In this document: one piece after another, positions 6,723 through 14,067 of the stretch
Numbering within the stretch: the first letter of the stretch is position 1
Layout: each line of letters begins with the position of its first letter
Origin: Micavibrio sp. UBA1664
GTDB lineage: Bacteria; Pseudomonadota; Alphaproteobacteria; Micavibrionales; UBA1664
Direction of reading: 5' to 3'
NCBI GenBank assembly: GCA_002320485.1
Contig: DCKW01000110.1
Location: forward strand, 1 to 16,827
DNA length: 16,827 bases
Notes under the pieces: generated by a model
Database searches by the model: none
Told to the model about the DNA's origin: nothing
Seen by the model: only the letters and a program-made list of their open reading frames with translations
Program-made: the position numbers and the translations under genes

Positions 6723-9075
6723 TGCTATAAGGCTTTGCTCTATCGTTATGTAATAATGCACATGGCGATGCAATAAATATGGTGATAATACCTACTATTA
6801 CCGCCAGACCGAAATCATGCAAGGCTGAAGTGGTGCTCCCCGATAATAATCCGAAAGACATCAATGTTGTAAGGGCCGATAACGCTATCGCAGTCATAAC
6901 CCTGTTGATATGCGCGGAAGAATAACGCGCCTTATGACTTTCAGTCAGAAAAATACCGTAATCAACCCCGATTCCCATAACCAGAAACAGGGCAAGAACA
7001 TGAAACAGGCTGTAACTCCCGTTTAATGCCGTAACAAAGGCAAGTGTGACCAGAGCGGCAAGAATGCATGGTAATGTGATAGTAAGGCCGATTTTTACCC
7101 CATATCGTAATATCAATAATAATGTAATCACGACATAGGCGGCAATAGCCAGAAATCCAGCCCAGCGTCGAAATTTTTCCAATGAAGCGGAAAGGCTCTC
7201 AACTTTATCAATGAAATACACATCGTTATCATTGGCGGCAATTGTGGTAGCGTTCGCGATATCATTTGGATCCTTTAATATAATAAACCCGATTGATTGT
7301 CCTGATGCAATGTGACCATACAACATATTTATATTATCGTTGGAGTTTGCCATTTTGTAATCATGAAATGTAAAGGGCTCCTGATCATTCAAGTGGTTTT
7401 GATAACCTTGATAATAATTATCTGGCAAACCTATCTCATCAAAAAATTGCTGCACAAATTTTTCGTTTCTAGAAACAAAAGAACGAATAATTTCCAGATT
7501 TTCCTGTTGTGTTTGATAAGGCATTACATATCGTGACAAAGCAATATAATCACCTTTAAGGTGCTTAACAATTTCGCCTTGCTTGTCTAACATGTCTTGA
7601 TCGTTAGAGCCCGTAACAGCAAGCATTTGCAATGAAAGCGGCGCCCCGTTCAGGCGTGCAATCTCCATATCATTTTGCAGCAATTTCGACGAAGGCATTT
7701 GCATTGCCCTTATATCGTCTCGTGCAGGAAGAAAGGGAAGAGCAAATGTCAGGCCGACAATACTCGTGATCGTTAATGTCATAAATAAACGGTATGGTAC
7801 ACGCTGGCACAAAATTTTATAATTTTGGACATAAGGGAATATTTTTTTATTCGGTTTGGCTTTTAAAGATTTAAATACATACGGATAGACCAGAACCACA
7901 CAGGCATATACAAAACATAGTCCTGCGATGCTAAATACCGCCATCTGGTGCAATACTGTAATCGGAGTGAGACAAAGACCTAGAAATCCAATCATGCTGG
8001 TAATCAGACCCATGGTAATTCCTGGAAATATATTATGAACTGCCTGTCGCGCATTCCACTCGTCACCTGCATATTTCTCGCTTAAAAAATGCAGGGCATA
8101 ATCGATGGATATACCAACAAGACTTGTGCCGAAAACCAAAGTGAGAATATGAATTTCCGAAAATATGAATAGACAGGCCGCAAGTCCGGCAATTGCCCCG
8201 CCTGTTATACCGAGAGTGACAATAATGAAAGGTTTTAAAGATTTGAACACAATCAAAAATAGCAGGAAAACCCCCAGGATAGACAATGTCCCCATACGGC
8301 TGATTTCCTGTTTTGCGGTTTGCGTTCCATAATCGGCATGAAAAAGGAGCGAGCTTCGAAGAATTTTTATCGTTGGATCAGTTTTGACAACCTCATCTTG
8401 AATATAGTCAAGAATTTGAATTGCACGTTGCTGATAAGTTATAGAAAACGGTGATTGTGCAAGATCGGCGCGGATAATCGCGTAATATTCTCCGTTTTTA
8501 TGAAGTACGGGAACATCTTTTACAAGCGTAAAGTCAGCAAATTCACCTTGTATATTATCCGCAATATATTCATCGAAGAACAAAAACGGGTCTGTTTGCA
8601 AATCATATAGCGCAGAATTACCTGCAATGGTATAAAGTTTTGTAAAACCATGATTGCGAATTGCATCGGTGCTATCAGTTTGCAACCATTTTCGTTGCTG
8701 AGCAGTTAATAAAGCTGCTTTATGATTTCGATAAAATTTTAATGTTTCTAAAGTTTGTTGTGCATTAGAAACGGCATCATTTATGATGAACAGATTACTG
8801 TTCTTGAGATGGTCGAGGATTATATGCGCTAAATTTGCTGCGGCCTCCGCATCTTTACTGGCAATAACAATGACGAGCCGTCGCTCCATATTTTTTGCAA
8901 ATTGTTCATCAGCCTGTCGTAAAATTGCATTGGCCTCATTATCAGGAAGCAGCGCCATAATATCGGTTTCAATTGCATTGCCGGTCGCGATTGTAAACCC
9001 TGTATATCCTGCCATTCCGAGAGTAATGATCAAAAAGACTGTCAGAAATATGAAATGAAGGCGGTTATTGCTCAA
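6715..9075 (-). CDS. MMPL/RND-family exporter
   Basis: This 786-residue inner membrane transporter has the duplicated RND layout. TM1 lies at about 7-27, followed by a large periplasmic domain (about 30-260), a block of TM helices (about 262-400) and another TM helix (about 430-449). A second periplasmic domain (about 450-635) and a second TM block (about 638-775) complete it. The paired signatures GISIDYALHF (D325) and GIGVDYGIFL (D705) carry the conserved proton-relay Asp of MMPL proteins. In aryl polyene clusters this protein is thought to move the lipid-linked polyene across or out of the inner membrane, working with the LolA-like protein encoded just upstream. The start is a TTG at 9075, supported by GGAGGAG (9086-9092) ten bases upstream. 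The first ATG (M21) would cut away most of TM1. It overlaps the LolA-like gene by 11 bp and the FAD enzyme gene by 8 bp. Confidence 0.9.
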   Translation of the reverse strand: MSNNRLHFIFLTVFLIITLGMAGYTGFTIATGNAIETDIMALLPDNEANAILRQADEQFAKNMERRLVIVIASKDAEAAANLAHIILDHLKNSNLFIINDAVSNAQQTLETLKFYRNHKAALLTAQQRKWLQTDSTDAIRNHGFTKLYTIAGNSALYDLQTDPFLFFDEYIADNIQGEFADFTLVKDVPVLHKNGEYYAIIRADLAQSPFSITYQQRAIQILDYIQDEVVKTDPTIKILRSSLLFHADYGTQTAKQEISRMGTLSILGVFLLFLIVFKSLKPFIIVTLGITGGAIAGLAACLFIFSEIHILTLVFGTSLVGISIDYALHFLSEKYAGDEWNARQAVHNIFPGITMGLITSMIGFLGLCLTPITVLHQMAVFSIAGLCFVYACVVLVYPYVFKSLKAKPNKKIFPYVQNYKILCQRVPYRLFMTLTITSIVGLTFALPFLPARDDIRAMQMPSSKLLQNDMEIARLNGAPLSLQMLAVTGSNDQDMLDKQGEIVKHLKGDYIALSRYVMPYQTQQENLEIIRSFVSRNEKFVQQFFDEIGLPDNYYQGYQNHLNDQEPFTFHDYKMANSNDNINMLYGHIASGQSIGFIILKDPNDIANATTIAANDNDVYFIDKVESLSASLEKFRRWAGFLAIAAYVVITLLLILRYGVKIGLTITLPCILAALVTLAFVTALNGSYSLFHVLALFLVMGIGVDYGIFLTESHKARYSSAHINRVMTAIALSALTTLMSFGLLSGSTTSALHDFGLAVIVGIITIFIASPCALLHNDRAKPYSND

Positions 9076-9667
9076 GAAGGGAACGCTCCTCCTGCGTTAA
9101 AACATTCTCACCTGTTTGCACATTGCTGTAGGTGGTAAGAGTATATTTGTTATCGGCAAAAACTGTTTTCACGGTTTCGACATAGCGTGTCCCCGATAAA
9201 ATAATATGCCGTAAATATGGTTTAAGCGCGTCCGATTTCGGGGTGAGAGTCAGAATATGCTGACCGTCTTTATTCATTTCTTTTTTTATAGTGAACTGTG
9301 TCGACAGAGTTTGCATATCGCCTGAAAATACGGCCGATATATTATCAAGAATATGCGCCATATTTTTTTGCACGGAAACTGATTGTTTTTGCTCAACTTC
9401 ATTGACCCATTGCCGCAACCCGCTTGGCCCGATAACGGTTTTCATTGAAAACGGTGTTGTCATTATCCAGGACATCCCTTCATCACGAACATAAATAAAA
9501 TCCCCTTCGGAAGTAATGGGCCTTTCCAATTGCGGAATATATTTTTCTTCGTGAAAATCGGCGCGGAATATCGGGGGATTTTCAAAGGGGTTATCAATAT
9601 CCTGTGCCATTGTGGTTGACGAATATAAAATATAAACCAGAGTGATTAAAGCAATCAGTACTCTCAT
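9065..9667 (-). CDS. LolA-like periplasmic outer-membrane lipoprotein carrier
   Basis: This 200-residue product has a cleavable signal peptide (hydrophobic 3-20, likely cleavage after MA at 20-21). A LolA-type domain follows: F37/F38-type start with a QLERPITSEGDFIYV segment around 46-60, then GMSWIMTTPF. The phrase 'L.RP..S.G.F.Y....G..W....P' is the usual signature of this group in aryl polyene clusters. The expected role is to carry the lipid-anchored polyene through the periplasm, taking it from the MMPL exporter whose gene begins inside the end of this one. The ATG at 9667 overlaps the thioesterase stop (ATGA). Family placement is good; actual cargo is inferred from context. It is not likely to be the housekeeping LolA, which would normally sit near ftsK or lolB-type genes. 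Confidence 0.85.
   Translation of the reverse strand: MRVLIALITLVYILYSSTTMAQDIDNPFENPPIFRADFHEEKYIPQLERPITSEGDFIYVRDEGMSWIMTTPFSMKTVIGPSGLRQWVNEVEQKQSVSVQKNMAHILDNISAVFSGDMQTLSTQFTIKKEMNKDGQHILTLTPKSDALKPYLRHIILSGTRYVETVKTVFADNKYTLTTYSNVQTGENVLTQEERSLLEQ
9086..9092 (-). promoter_or_regulatory. Ribosome binding site that fixes the TTG start of the MMPL exporter
   Basis: On the minus strand the sequence GGAGGAG lies inside the LolA-like gene, ten bases before the TTG at 9075. It is the strongest Shine-Dalgarno match noticed in the operon. Together with the need to keep TM1 it selects the rare TTG as start codon. Confidence 0.6.
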
Positions 9668-10083
9668 AATTCAATTCCTAATTTTTTCGCCAGTATCGGT
9701 GGCGATGCGTATTGCATTTCCTGTGTTTTCAAGTCAACGGCAACCTGTTCCGTATGGGCCTTACAAATGCGGTGACCTGTCTTTTTATCAAAAATAGTAT
9801 AGGCAATTTTTAAACGAAATTCATATTCAATCAAATCTGCCTTTACGATGATTTCCTGACCGAAAATGACAGGTTTAATATAGCGGATACGCATATCAAC
9901 AATCGGCCATGCATATCCAGATTCTTTCATGCCCCGGTAACTGTAATCAATGGTGTCAAGCAGATCGCATCGCGCCAATTCGAAATAACGGGCGTAATTG
10001 CCGTGCCAGACAATATCCATCGGGTCCAGATCATAAAACTGCGCCTTAATTTCGGTTTCTGTAGAGGCATACAAATGGGTCAT
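9664..10083 (-). CDS. apeK: Acyl-CoA/ACP thioesterase of the 4HBT hotdog family, ApeK-type
   Basis: This 139-residue single hotdog domain is of the 4-hydroxybenzoyl-CoA thioesterase/YbgC type. The N-terminal active-site block FYDLDPMDIVWHGNYARYFELAR (16-38) corresponds to the family pattern D-x-D...G-V-V-x-H-x-N-Y; D20 aligns with the catalytic Asp. The family Gly after the Asp is replaced (PMDIV). It would hydrolyse an aroyl or polyenoyl thioester, either to release product or to clear stalled intermediates; which one cannot be read from sequence. It follows the acyltransferase gene by 9 bp and shares ATGA with the LolA-like gene. No good Shine-Dalgarno precedes its ATG, which suggests reinitiation after the upstream gene. 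Confidence 0.85.
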   Translation of the reverse strand: MTHLYASTETEIKAQFYDLDPMDIVWHGNYARYFELARCDLLDTIDYSYRGMKESGYAWPIVDMRIRYIKPVIFGQEIIVKADLIEYEFRLKIAYTIFDKKTGHRICKAHTEQVAVDLKTQEMQYASPPILAKKLGIEL

Positions 10084-10092
10084 AGGGATTTT

Positions 10093-11043
10093 TTACTCGG
10101 GTTTGTTCCAATAAGGGTAAAAGTTAAACCATTGTAACGGATATTTCACGGCATAATATTCCAGATGCTCAACATATGATTTTATATGGCTTCTGATTTC
10201 CTGTTGCCGGTTTTTACGATCAACTTTTAACGTGTCGGCTATATAGGTGAAATAGGCATGATAGCGTTGGCCCTCTTTCATGGTAAAAATGCTGAACACA
10301 GGACAATCCAGTAAATCGGCAAGGATGAACGGCCCTTGTGCAAATAGGGCATCATCCCCCAAAAACGGAATGATTTCATAACGGTTATCACTTTCCACGG
10401 CAGTGCGGTCGGCGGCGATTGCAACATTTTCACCTGCGGCAATTTTCTCGCGTAAACGAATAATGACGTCAGGGGTGATTTCGCTCACCTCTATCATATC
10501 TATCGTTGTGTTTTTGCGTGCGACCTTTTGCATCATTTTAAAAAAATTGGGGGCATGGGCGTTATGAACCAGAATCGTCAGGGGAATATCTTTAAAACTT
10601 CCGGCAAAGGCGCGGCACAGATCGATATTGCCAAGATGCGAAACAAGTAAAAGACATCCTGTTTTATTATCTTTTAAGGTTTGGTATTTCTCGTACCCTG
10701 TCAGGGTAATATCTTCTGGTTTATAATGGCCCAGCCAGACAATAATTTTGTCACAGGCACATCGGGCAAAGGTCATGAAATGTGCAAAAGACACTCGTAA
10801 TCCCGGACGCTGTTTCCACGGCGATGCCGACCCCCGATAAGCATGCATGCGGCGTAAATATTCCAGTGAGGATCTGCGTGCATTGGTCGACCCGATAAAA
10901 TAAAATGCGACAACGAAATACAAGGTGAAATACATCGCCCGAATGCCGGCAATTCTATAAATCCAAAGCATAACCGACAAACCCATAAATGTGCCGCATT
11001 CCTGCATTTTCGACCATTGTGCGGACTGTTTTTTTGACGTCAC
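10093..11043 (-). CDS. LpxL/HtrB-type lysophospholipid/lipid A acyltransferase family protein
   Basis: This 316-residue protein belongs to the bacterial lipid A acyltransferase family. The N-terminus has the family's W-x4-E-x-G motif (QWSKMQECGT, 9-18) and hydrophobic segments at about 19-50 that anchor it to the inner membrane. The catalytic HX4D motif is H136-L-G-N-I-D141 in VSHLGNIDL, and AADRTA lies at about 218-223. The C-terminus has the WFNFYPYW aromatic block. In aryl polyene clusters such a domain is thought to attach the polyene acyl chain to a lipid or glycolipid anchor. It starts with GTG at 11043 overlapping the GT2 stop (GTGA). AAGGA at 11054-11058, ten bases upstream, supports that start, as does the family N-terminal motif. 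With the preceding GT2 gene it equals in size and order the fused glycosyltransferase-acyltransferase found in enterobacterial ape clusters. Confidence 0.88.
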   Translation of the reverse strand: MTSKKQSAQWSKMQECGTFMGLSVMLWIYRIAGIRAMYFTLYFVVAFYFIGSTNARRSSLEYLRRMHAYRGSASPWKQRPGLRVSFAHFMTFARCACDKIIVWLGHYKPEDITLTGYEKYQTLKDNKTGCLLLVSHLGNIDLCRAFAGSFKDIPLTILVHNAHAPNFFKMMQKVARKNTTIDMIEVSEITPDVIIRLREKIAAGENVAIAADRTAVESDNRYEIIPFLGDDALFAQGPFILADLLDCPVFSIFTMKEGQRYHAYFTYIADTLKVDRKNRQQEIRSHIKSYVEHLEYYAVKYPLQWFNFYPYWNKPE

Positions 11044-11783
11044 GATGTCATTTTCCTTTTTATCAGGCAGGGCAATTTACCCAACATGGCAAAAACCAGA
11101 CGTGTATGCGTTTTGGTAATGCGGATATTGTCCTTAACCATTGCAAAATGCGATACTCCGTTTTCCGGGTAAATAACGGGTGTCTCAACGGTGATGATTT
11201 TAAGTCCCTTCCAATAGAGCCGCACTAAAATTTCTATATCAAAATCCATGCGGCTGGCGATGCGATTCTTGTTGATGAGGTCGAGAGTGGCGGCAAGCGG
11301 ATAAACGCGAAATCCGCACATGGAATCTTTGATGTCGAATGACAAGGTTTCTACCCACACCCAGAAATGAGTAAGGTAACGGCCATATAAACGGCCTTTG
11401 GGAACTGAACTGTCATAAACGGGTTTACCGCATATCACAGAATCGGGATTTTGTTTTGCCTGCTCCAGAAATTGGGGGATGTCTTTTGTATTATGCTGCC
11501 CGTCTGCATCGATTTGCAGGGCATGGGTAAATGTCTTTCCCGCGGCAAAGCGCATCCCTTCCATAACGGCCGCGCCTTTCCCCTGATTGCGGTCCAGTCT
11601 TAACAGATGAATCGTTTGCGGATTTGACTCGGCAAGCTCTCTTAACAAGGTTGCGCATTCCGCAATACTGCCGTCATCAACCAGAAAGACGGGCACATCA
11701 TATATCCTGATTTGTTCAAGAGTATGCTCAATAAAAGTGTGGTGATTGTAAACGGGAATAATAATACATGGTCTTATTGTCAT
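11040..11783 (-). CDS. Family 2 glycosyltransferase (DPM1/polyprenyl-phosphate type)
   Basis: This 247-residue GT-A enzyme opens with the typical IIIPVYNHH strand (7-15). VDDGS lies at 35-39 and the metal-binding DAD at 92-94 in QIDADGQ, as in dolichol/polyprenyl-phosphate mannosyl or glucosyl transferases. No C-terminal membrane helices are apparent. It should transfer a sugar from a nucleotide donor to a lipid or polyene acceptor; donor and acceptor are unknown. Its ATG shares ATGA with the ApeI stop and its stop shares GTGA with the acyltransferase start, so the three are translationally coupled. It most likely builds the glyco- or lipid anchor to which the polyene is joined. Confidence 0.88.
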   Translation of the reverse strand: MTIRPCIIIPVYNHHTFIEHTLEQIRIYDVPVFLVDDGSIAECATLLRELAESNPQTIHLLRLDRNQGKGAAVMEGMRFAAGKTFTHALQIDADGQHNTKDIPQFLEQAKQNPDSVICGKPVYDSSVPKGRLYGRYLTHFWVWVETLSFDIKDSMCGFRVYPLAATLDLINKNRIASRMDFDIEILVRLYWKGLKIITVETPVIYPENGVSHFAMVKDNIRITKTHTRLVFAMLGKLPCLIKRKMTS

Positions 11784-12136
11784 GATGAAAATCCCACCTT
11801 TCCTTTCGAATGGATTGTTTCGCCTGCGCTGTAGGAAAAATCAATCGTATTTTTTTGCGGATGTTTGGTAATATTTAATGTGACAATATTTTTCGGACGG
11901 ATGACACGCATAAATTTCAATACATCGATTGACGTGAAATCGCCAGTTACAGGTAAATATTTCCGCGCCATTTCTATCGCCCAATGTACCTGCACCACGC
12001 CCGGTAGAACCGCGAGTTCGTCAAAATGGCCGTCAAAATAAACAAGGTTTTCCGGAATAGACATGGTAGCCGACAAATCGGCGCCGTTTACAGATAAATC
12101 CAAAAGGTCATAAATATCACTGCGATAATCTGTCAT
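11780..12136 (-). CDS. apeI: Hotdog-fold thioester dehydratase, ApeI-type
   Basis: This is a short (118-residue) FabZ-like hotdog domain. The active-site stretch YFDGHFDELAVLPGVVQVHWAI (33-54) aligns with the FabZ pattern GHFPxxPxxPGVLxxE: H37 matches the catalytic His and PGV is kept. The FabZ catalytic Glu position is occupied by His (H51) followed by Trp, as I remember for the ApeI group. It probably acts with ApeP (3259-3702) on 3-hydroxyacyl-ACP intermediates. The gene starts 21 bp after the ApeH stop, the largest gap in the whole run, and overlaps the GT2 start by ATGA. The FabZ-like fold is clear; the exact catalytic base pairing is inference. Confidence 0.86.
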   Translation of the reverse strand: MTDYRSDIYDLLDLSVNGADLSATMSIPENLVYFDGHFDELAVLPGVVQVHWAIEMARKYLPVTGDFTSIDVLKFMRVIRPKNIVTLNITKHPQKNTIDFSYSAGETIHSKGKVGFSS

Positions 12137-12157
12137 GATGGTCCAAATTGTCCTTAT

Positions 12158-13501
12158 CTATTTTTGTTCCGAAAAGAGGGCGTTCAATAAATGGTGTTGG
12201 ATTTTGCCCAGATCATTACGGGGTAAATCATCAACAAACCGCCATTTTCGCGGGAAGACTACCAAATCAAATTCAGGGCGTAAATAACTCTTGATATGAT
12301 TAATCAATGCCCGTTTCCCCTGACTATTTAACATGGTTTTTCCATACTCTGTAAGGCTGACAACGCAAGCCAGACGTTGTGATAACTCAGGCTGAATAAT
12401 TTTGACCTCCTTAATCACATCCGCTTTTTTGCAAACCCGTTCCATCTGATCAAGCGAAACCCTTTTTTCAAAAACCTTTACGATACGATCTTCCCGACCG
12501 AGAAGCCGGAATGACCCGTCTTCGTGTTGTTGAATAGTATCGGCCATGGCAACAGGACCTGTTTGTCCGCTATAGGGGGAGCGGACGAAAGTCATATGGT
12601 TATCGGATAGTATTGTTACATTCTGCAGGCAATGCCATTTATCGTCATTCGCAACCGTTTTAGTTGCGGCGGCGCCTGTTTCCGTACTGCCGTAAATTTC
12701 GGTTACGGGATAGGGAAAATACGAGGCAAGTGTGCGGGCGGTAGTTTGATCCAAGGGGGCGCCGGCGGCACTGATAAATTGCAGGCAATGATAATTTTTA
12801 TCGTCCGGTGGTAGCTGGGAAAGCTGTTGCAGAAAAACGGGACTGGAAATAAAATTGACCTTATCGGTTTTGAGGTAGTGAAAAAGCGTTTCGGGATAGG
12901 AAATGCGCTCTAACCCCAGAGTTTGCCCGGAGCATAACGCCCATAATATATGAAAGGGCAAACCATAGGCATGATAATGGGTCACACTGGATAAAAACAG
13001 GCCGTTTTTAATCCTGTCACCCCAATGATTATGCAGCATGGCAACCTCATCCTCTAAGGCCTGGATTGGTTTTGAAATAATTTTCGGTTTTCCCGTACTG
13101 CCTGAGGTATAAAGCGTGATACGTGTGTGATTTGTATTATCGGATATGTTTAAAATGTTATTTTCTGATAGCCTTAAATTAATAAACTCATCATTGATTT
13201 GAAAGGCGTTTGTTTCTGACTGCATATAGCGCAAAGTCTCACTTTGTAGATTTGGGCTAATGATAATATTTTTGCCCAAACGGGCGGTCGCGAAAAAACC
13301 GATGATAAAATTATAAATATCCTCGCACGCCAATAGGATATTGTCCGCCTTTGTATTACTACAGATTATATGCGAGATCGTCTGCATTTGATTTGCAAAA
13401 TTTCCCCATTTGACATACGTTCCGTCGGATTGACGCGCCATTACTTTATCAGCGGGGCGGCCCATCGCAATAAGGGAGGTTAGGGGCAGGAAATCTGTCA
13501 T
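12158..13501 (-). CDS. apeH: AMP-forming aryl/acyl ligase (ANL superfamily), ApeH-type
   Basis: This 447-residue enzyme activates a carboxylic acid with ATP. Core motifs in order are TSGSTGKPK (132-140, P-loop), THYHAYGLP (174-182), YGSTE (270-274), GREDRIVK (335-342) and the C-terminal catalytic Lys K433 in NDLGKIQ. The C-terminal domain is short but complete. In described aryl polyene systems this ligase activates 4-hydroxybenzoate-type starters and loads them onto a cluster acyl carrier protein; that substrate is carried over by homology, not read here. The ATG at 13501 overlaps the stop of the membrane protein gene (ATGA). Confidence 0.9.
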   Translation of the reverse strand: MTDFLPLTSLIAMGRPADKVMARQSDGTYVKWGNFANQMQTISHIICSNTKADNILLACEDIYNFIIGFFATARLGKNIIISPNLQSETLRYMQSETNAFQINDEFINLRLSENNILNISDNTNHTRITLYTSGSTGKPKIISKPIQALEDEVAMLHNHWGDRIKNGLFLSSVTHYHAYGLPFHILWALCSGQTLGLERISYPETLFHYLKTDKVNFISSPVFLQQLSQLPPDDKNYHCLQFISAAGAPLDQTTARTLASYFPYPVTEIYGSTETGAAATKTVANDDKWHCLQNVTILSDNHMTFVRSPYSGQTGPVAMADTIQQHEDGSFRLLGREDRIVKVFEKRVSLDQMERVCKKADVIKEVKIIQPELSQRLACVVSLTEYGKTMLNSQGKRALINHIKSYLRPEFDLVVFPRKWRFVDDLPRNDLGKIQHHLLNALFSEQK

Positions 13502-14067
13502 CTATTATTTCCCCCTCGTTTTTTAACAACACAATAACGATAAGCGAATTCCCCTGCAAACAAAGCCCCCATCAAACAATAAGAAATAAACCCATTGTAA
13601 AGCGTCCAGAATTCCAATGATTGGAACAGTGAATATACGGATATCATGGCATTTAATACGAAAAACCCACACCATATTTTTGTGACTTGTCGGGTATATA
13701 CAATCACATGGGGCGGCATGGCATTATCTTTAAATTCGTATAGACGGGCGAAGGTTTCTATAACGTTGGGCGGACGATAAAGACTATAGGTAAAGATGCA
13801 AAAAAATATCCCCGACATCAGTACAGGATAAAGCCGGAGATAGAATGCGTCCTGCAAGATAAAAACCAATGCGGCAATAATTATTCCGACAGTGATGAGG
13901 GCGAAAACACGTTTTTTGTAGCGTGAAGGCAATAACAATCCACGAATTGCCAAAAGCACTACAAGAATCGCCGCGATCCAACGAAAATCAATATGCGACA
14001 ATCCGAAATAAACCAATAAAGGATAAGCGAAAAGTAATAGGGCCGTTGCGGTTTTTAAAAAAATCAT
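13498..14067 (-). CDS. COG4648-type integral membrane protein of aryl polyene clusters
   Basis: This 189-residue protein has several hydrophobic segments (about 4-21, 28-46, 54-72, 76-93, 134-150 and 155-176), giving a likely five- or six-helix inner membrane protein. The conserved stretch RPPNVIETFARL, then MPPHVIVYTRQVTKIWC and LYNGFISYCLMGALFAGEF, is characteristic of the predicted membrane proteins of COG4648 that sit directly before the acyl ligase gene in aryl polyene and related clusters. No catalytic motif is known to me and the biochemical role is unknown; a part in precursor or product handling at the membrane is a guess. It overlaps both the antiporter stop and the ligase start by ATGA. 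Confidence 0.82.
   Translation of the reverse strand: MIFLKTATALLLFAYPLLVYFGLSHIDFRWIAAILVVLLAIRGLLLPSRYKKRVFALITVGIIIAALVFILQDAFYLRLYPVLMSGIFFCIFTYSLYRPPNVIETFARLYEFKDNAMPPHVIVYTRQVTKIWCGFFVLNAMISVYSLFQSLEFWTLYNGFISYCLMGALFAGEFAYRYCVVKKRGGNNR

Noticed and set aside
6723..6773. TTG start at 6773 for the FAD enzyme
   Set aside because: It adds 17 residues of no family likeness in front of the Rossmann strand; the ATG at 6722 gives a normal N-terminus and a coupled overlap.
9065..9667. Housekeeping LolA
   Set aside because: Sequence type and context (embedded between the thioesterase and MMPL genes with overlaps) point to the pigment-specific LolA-like carrier.
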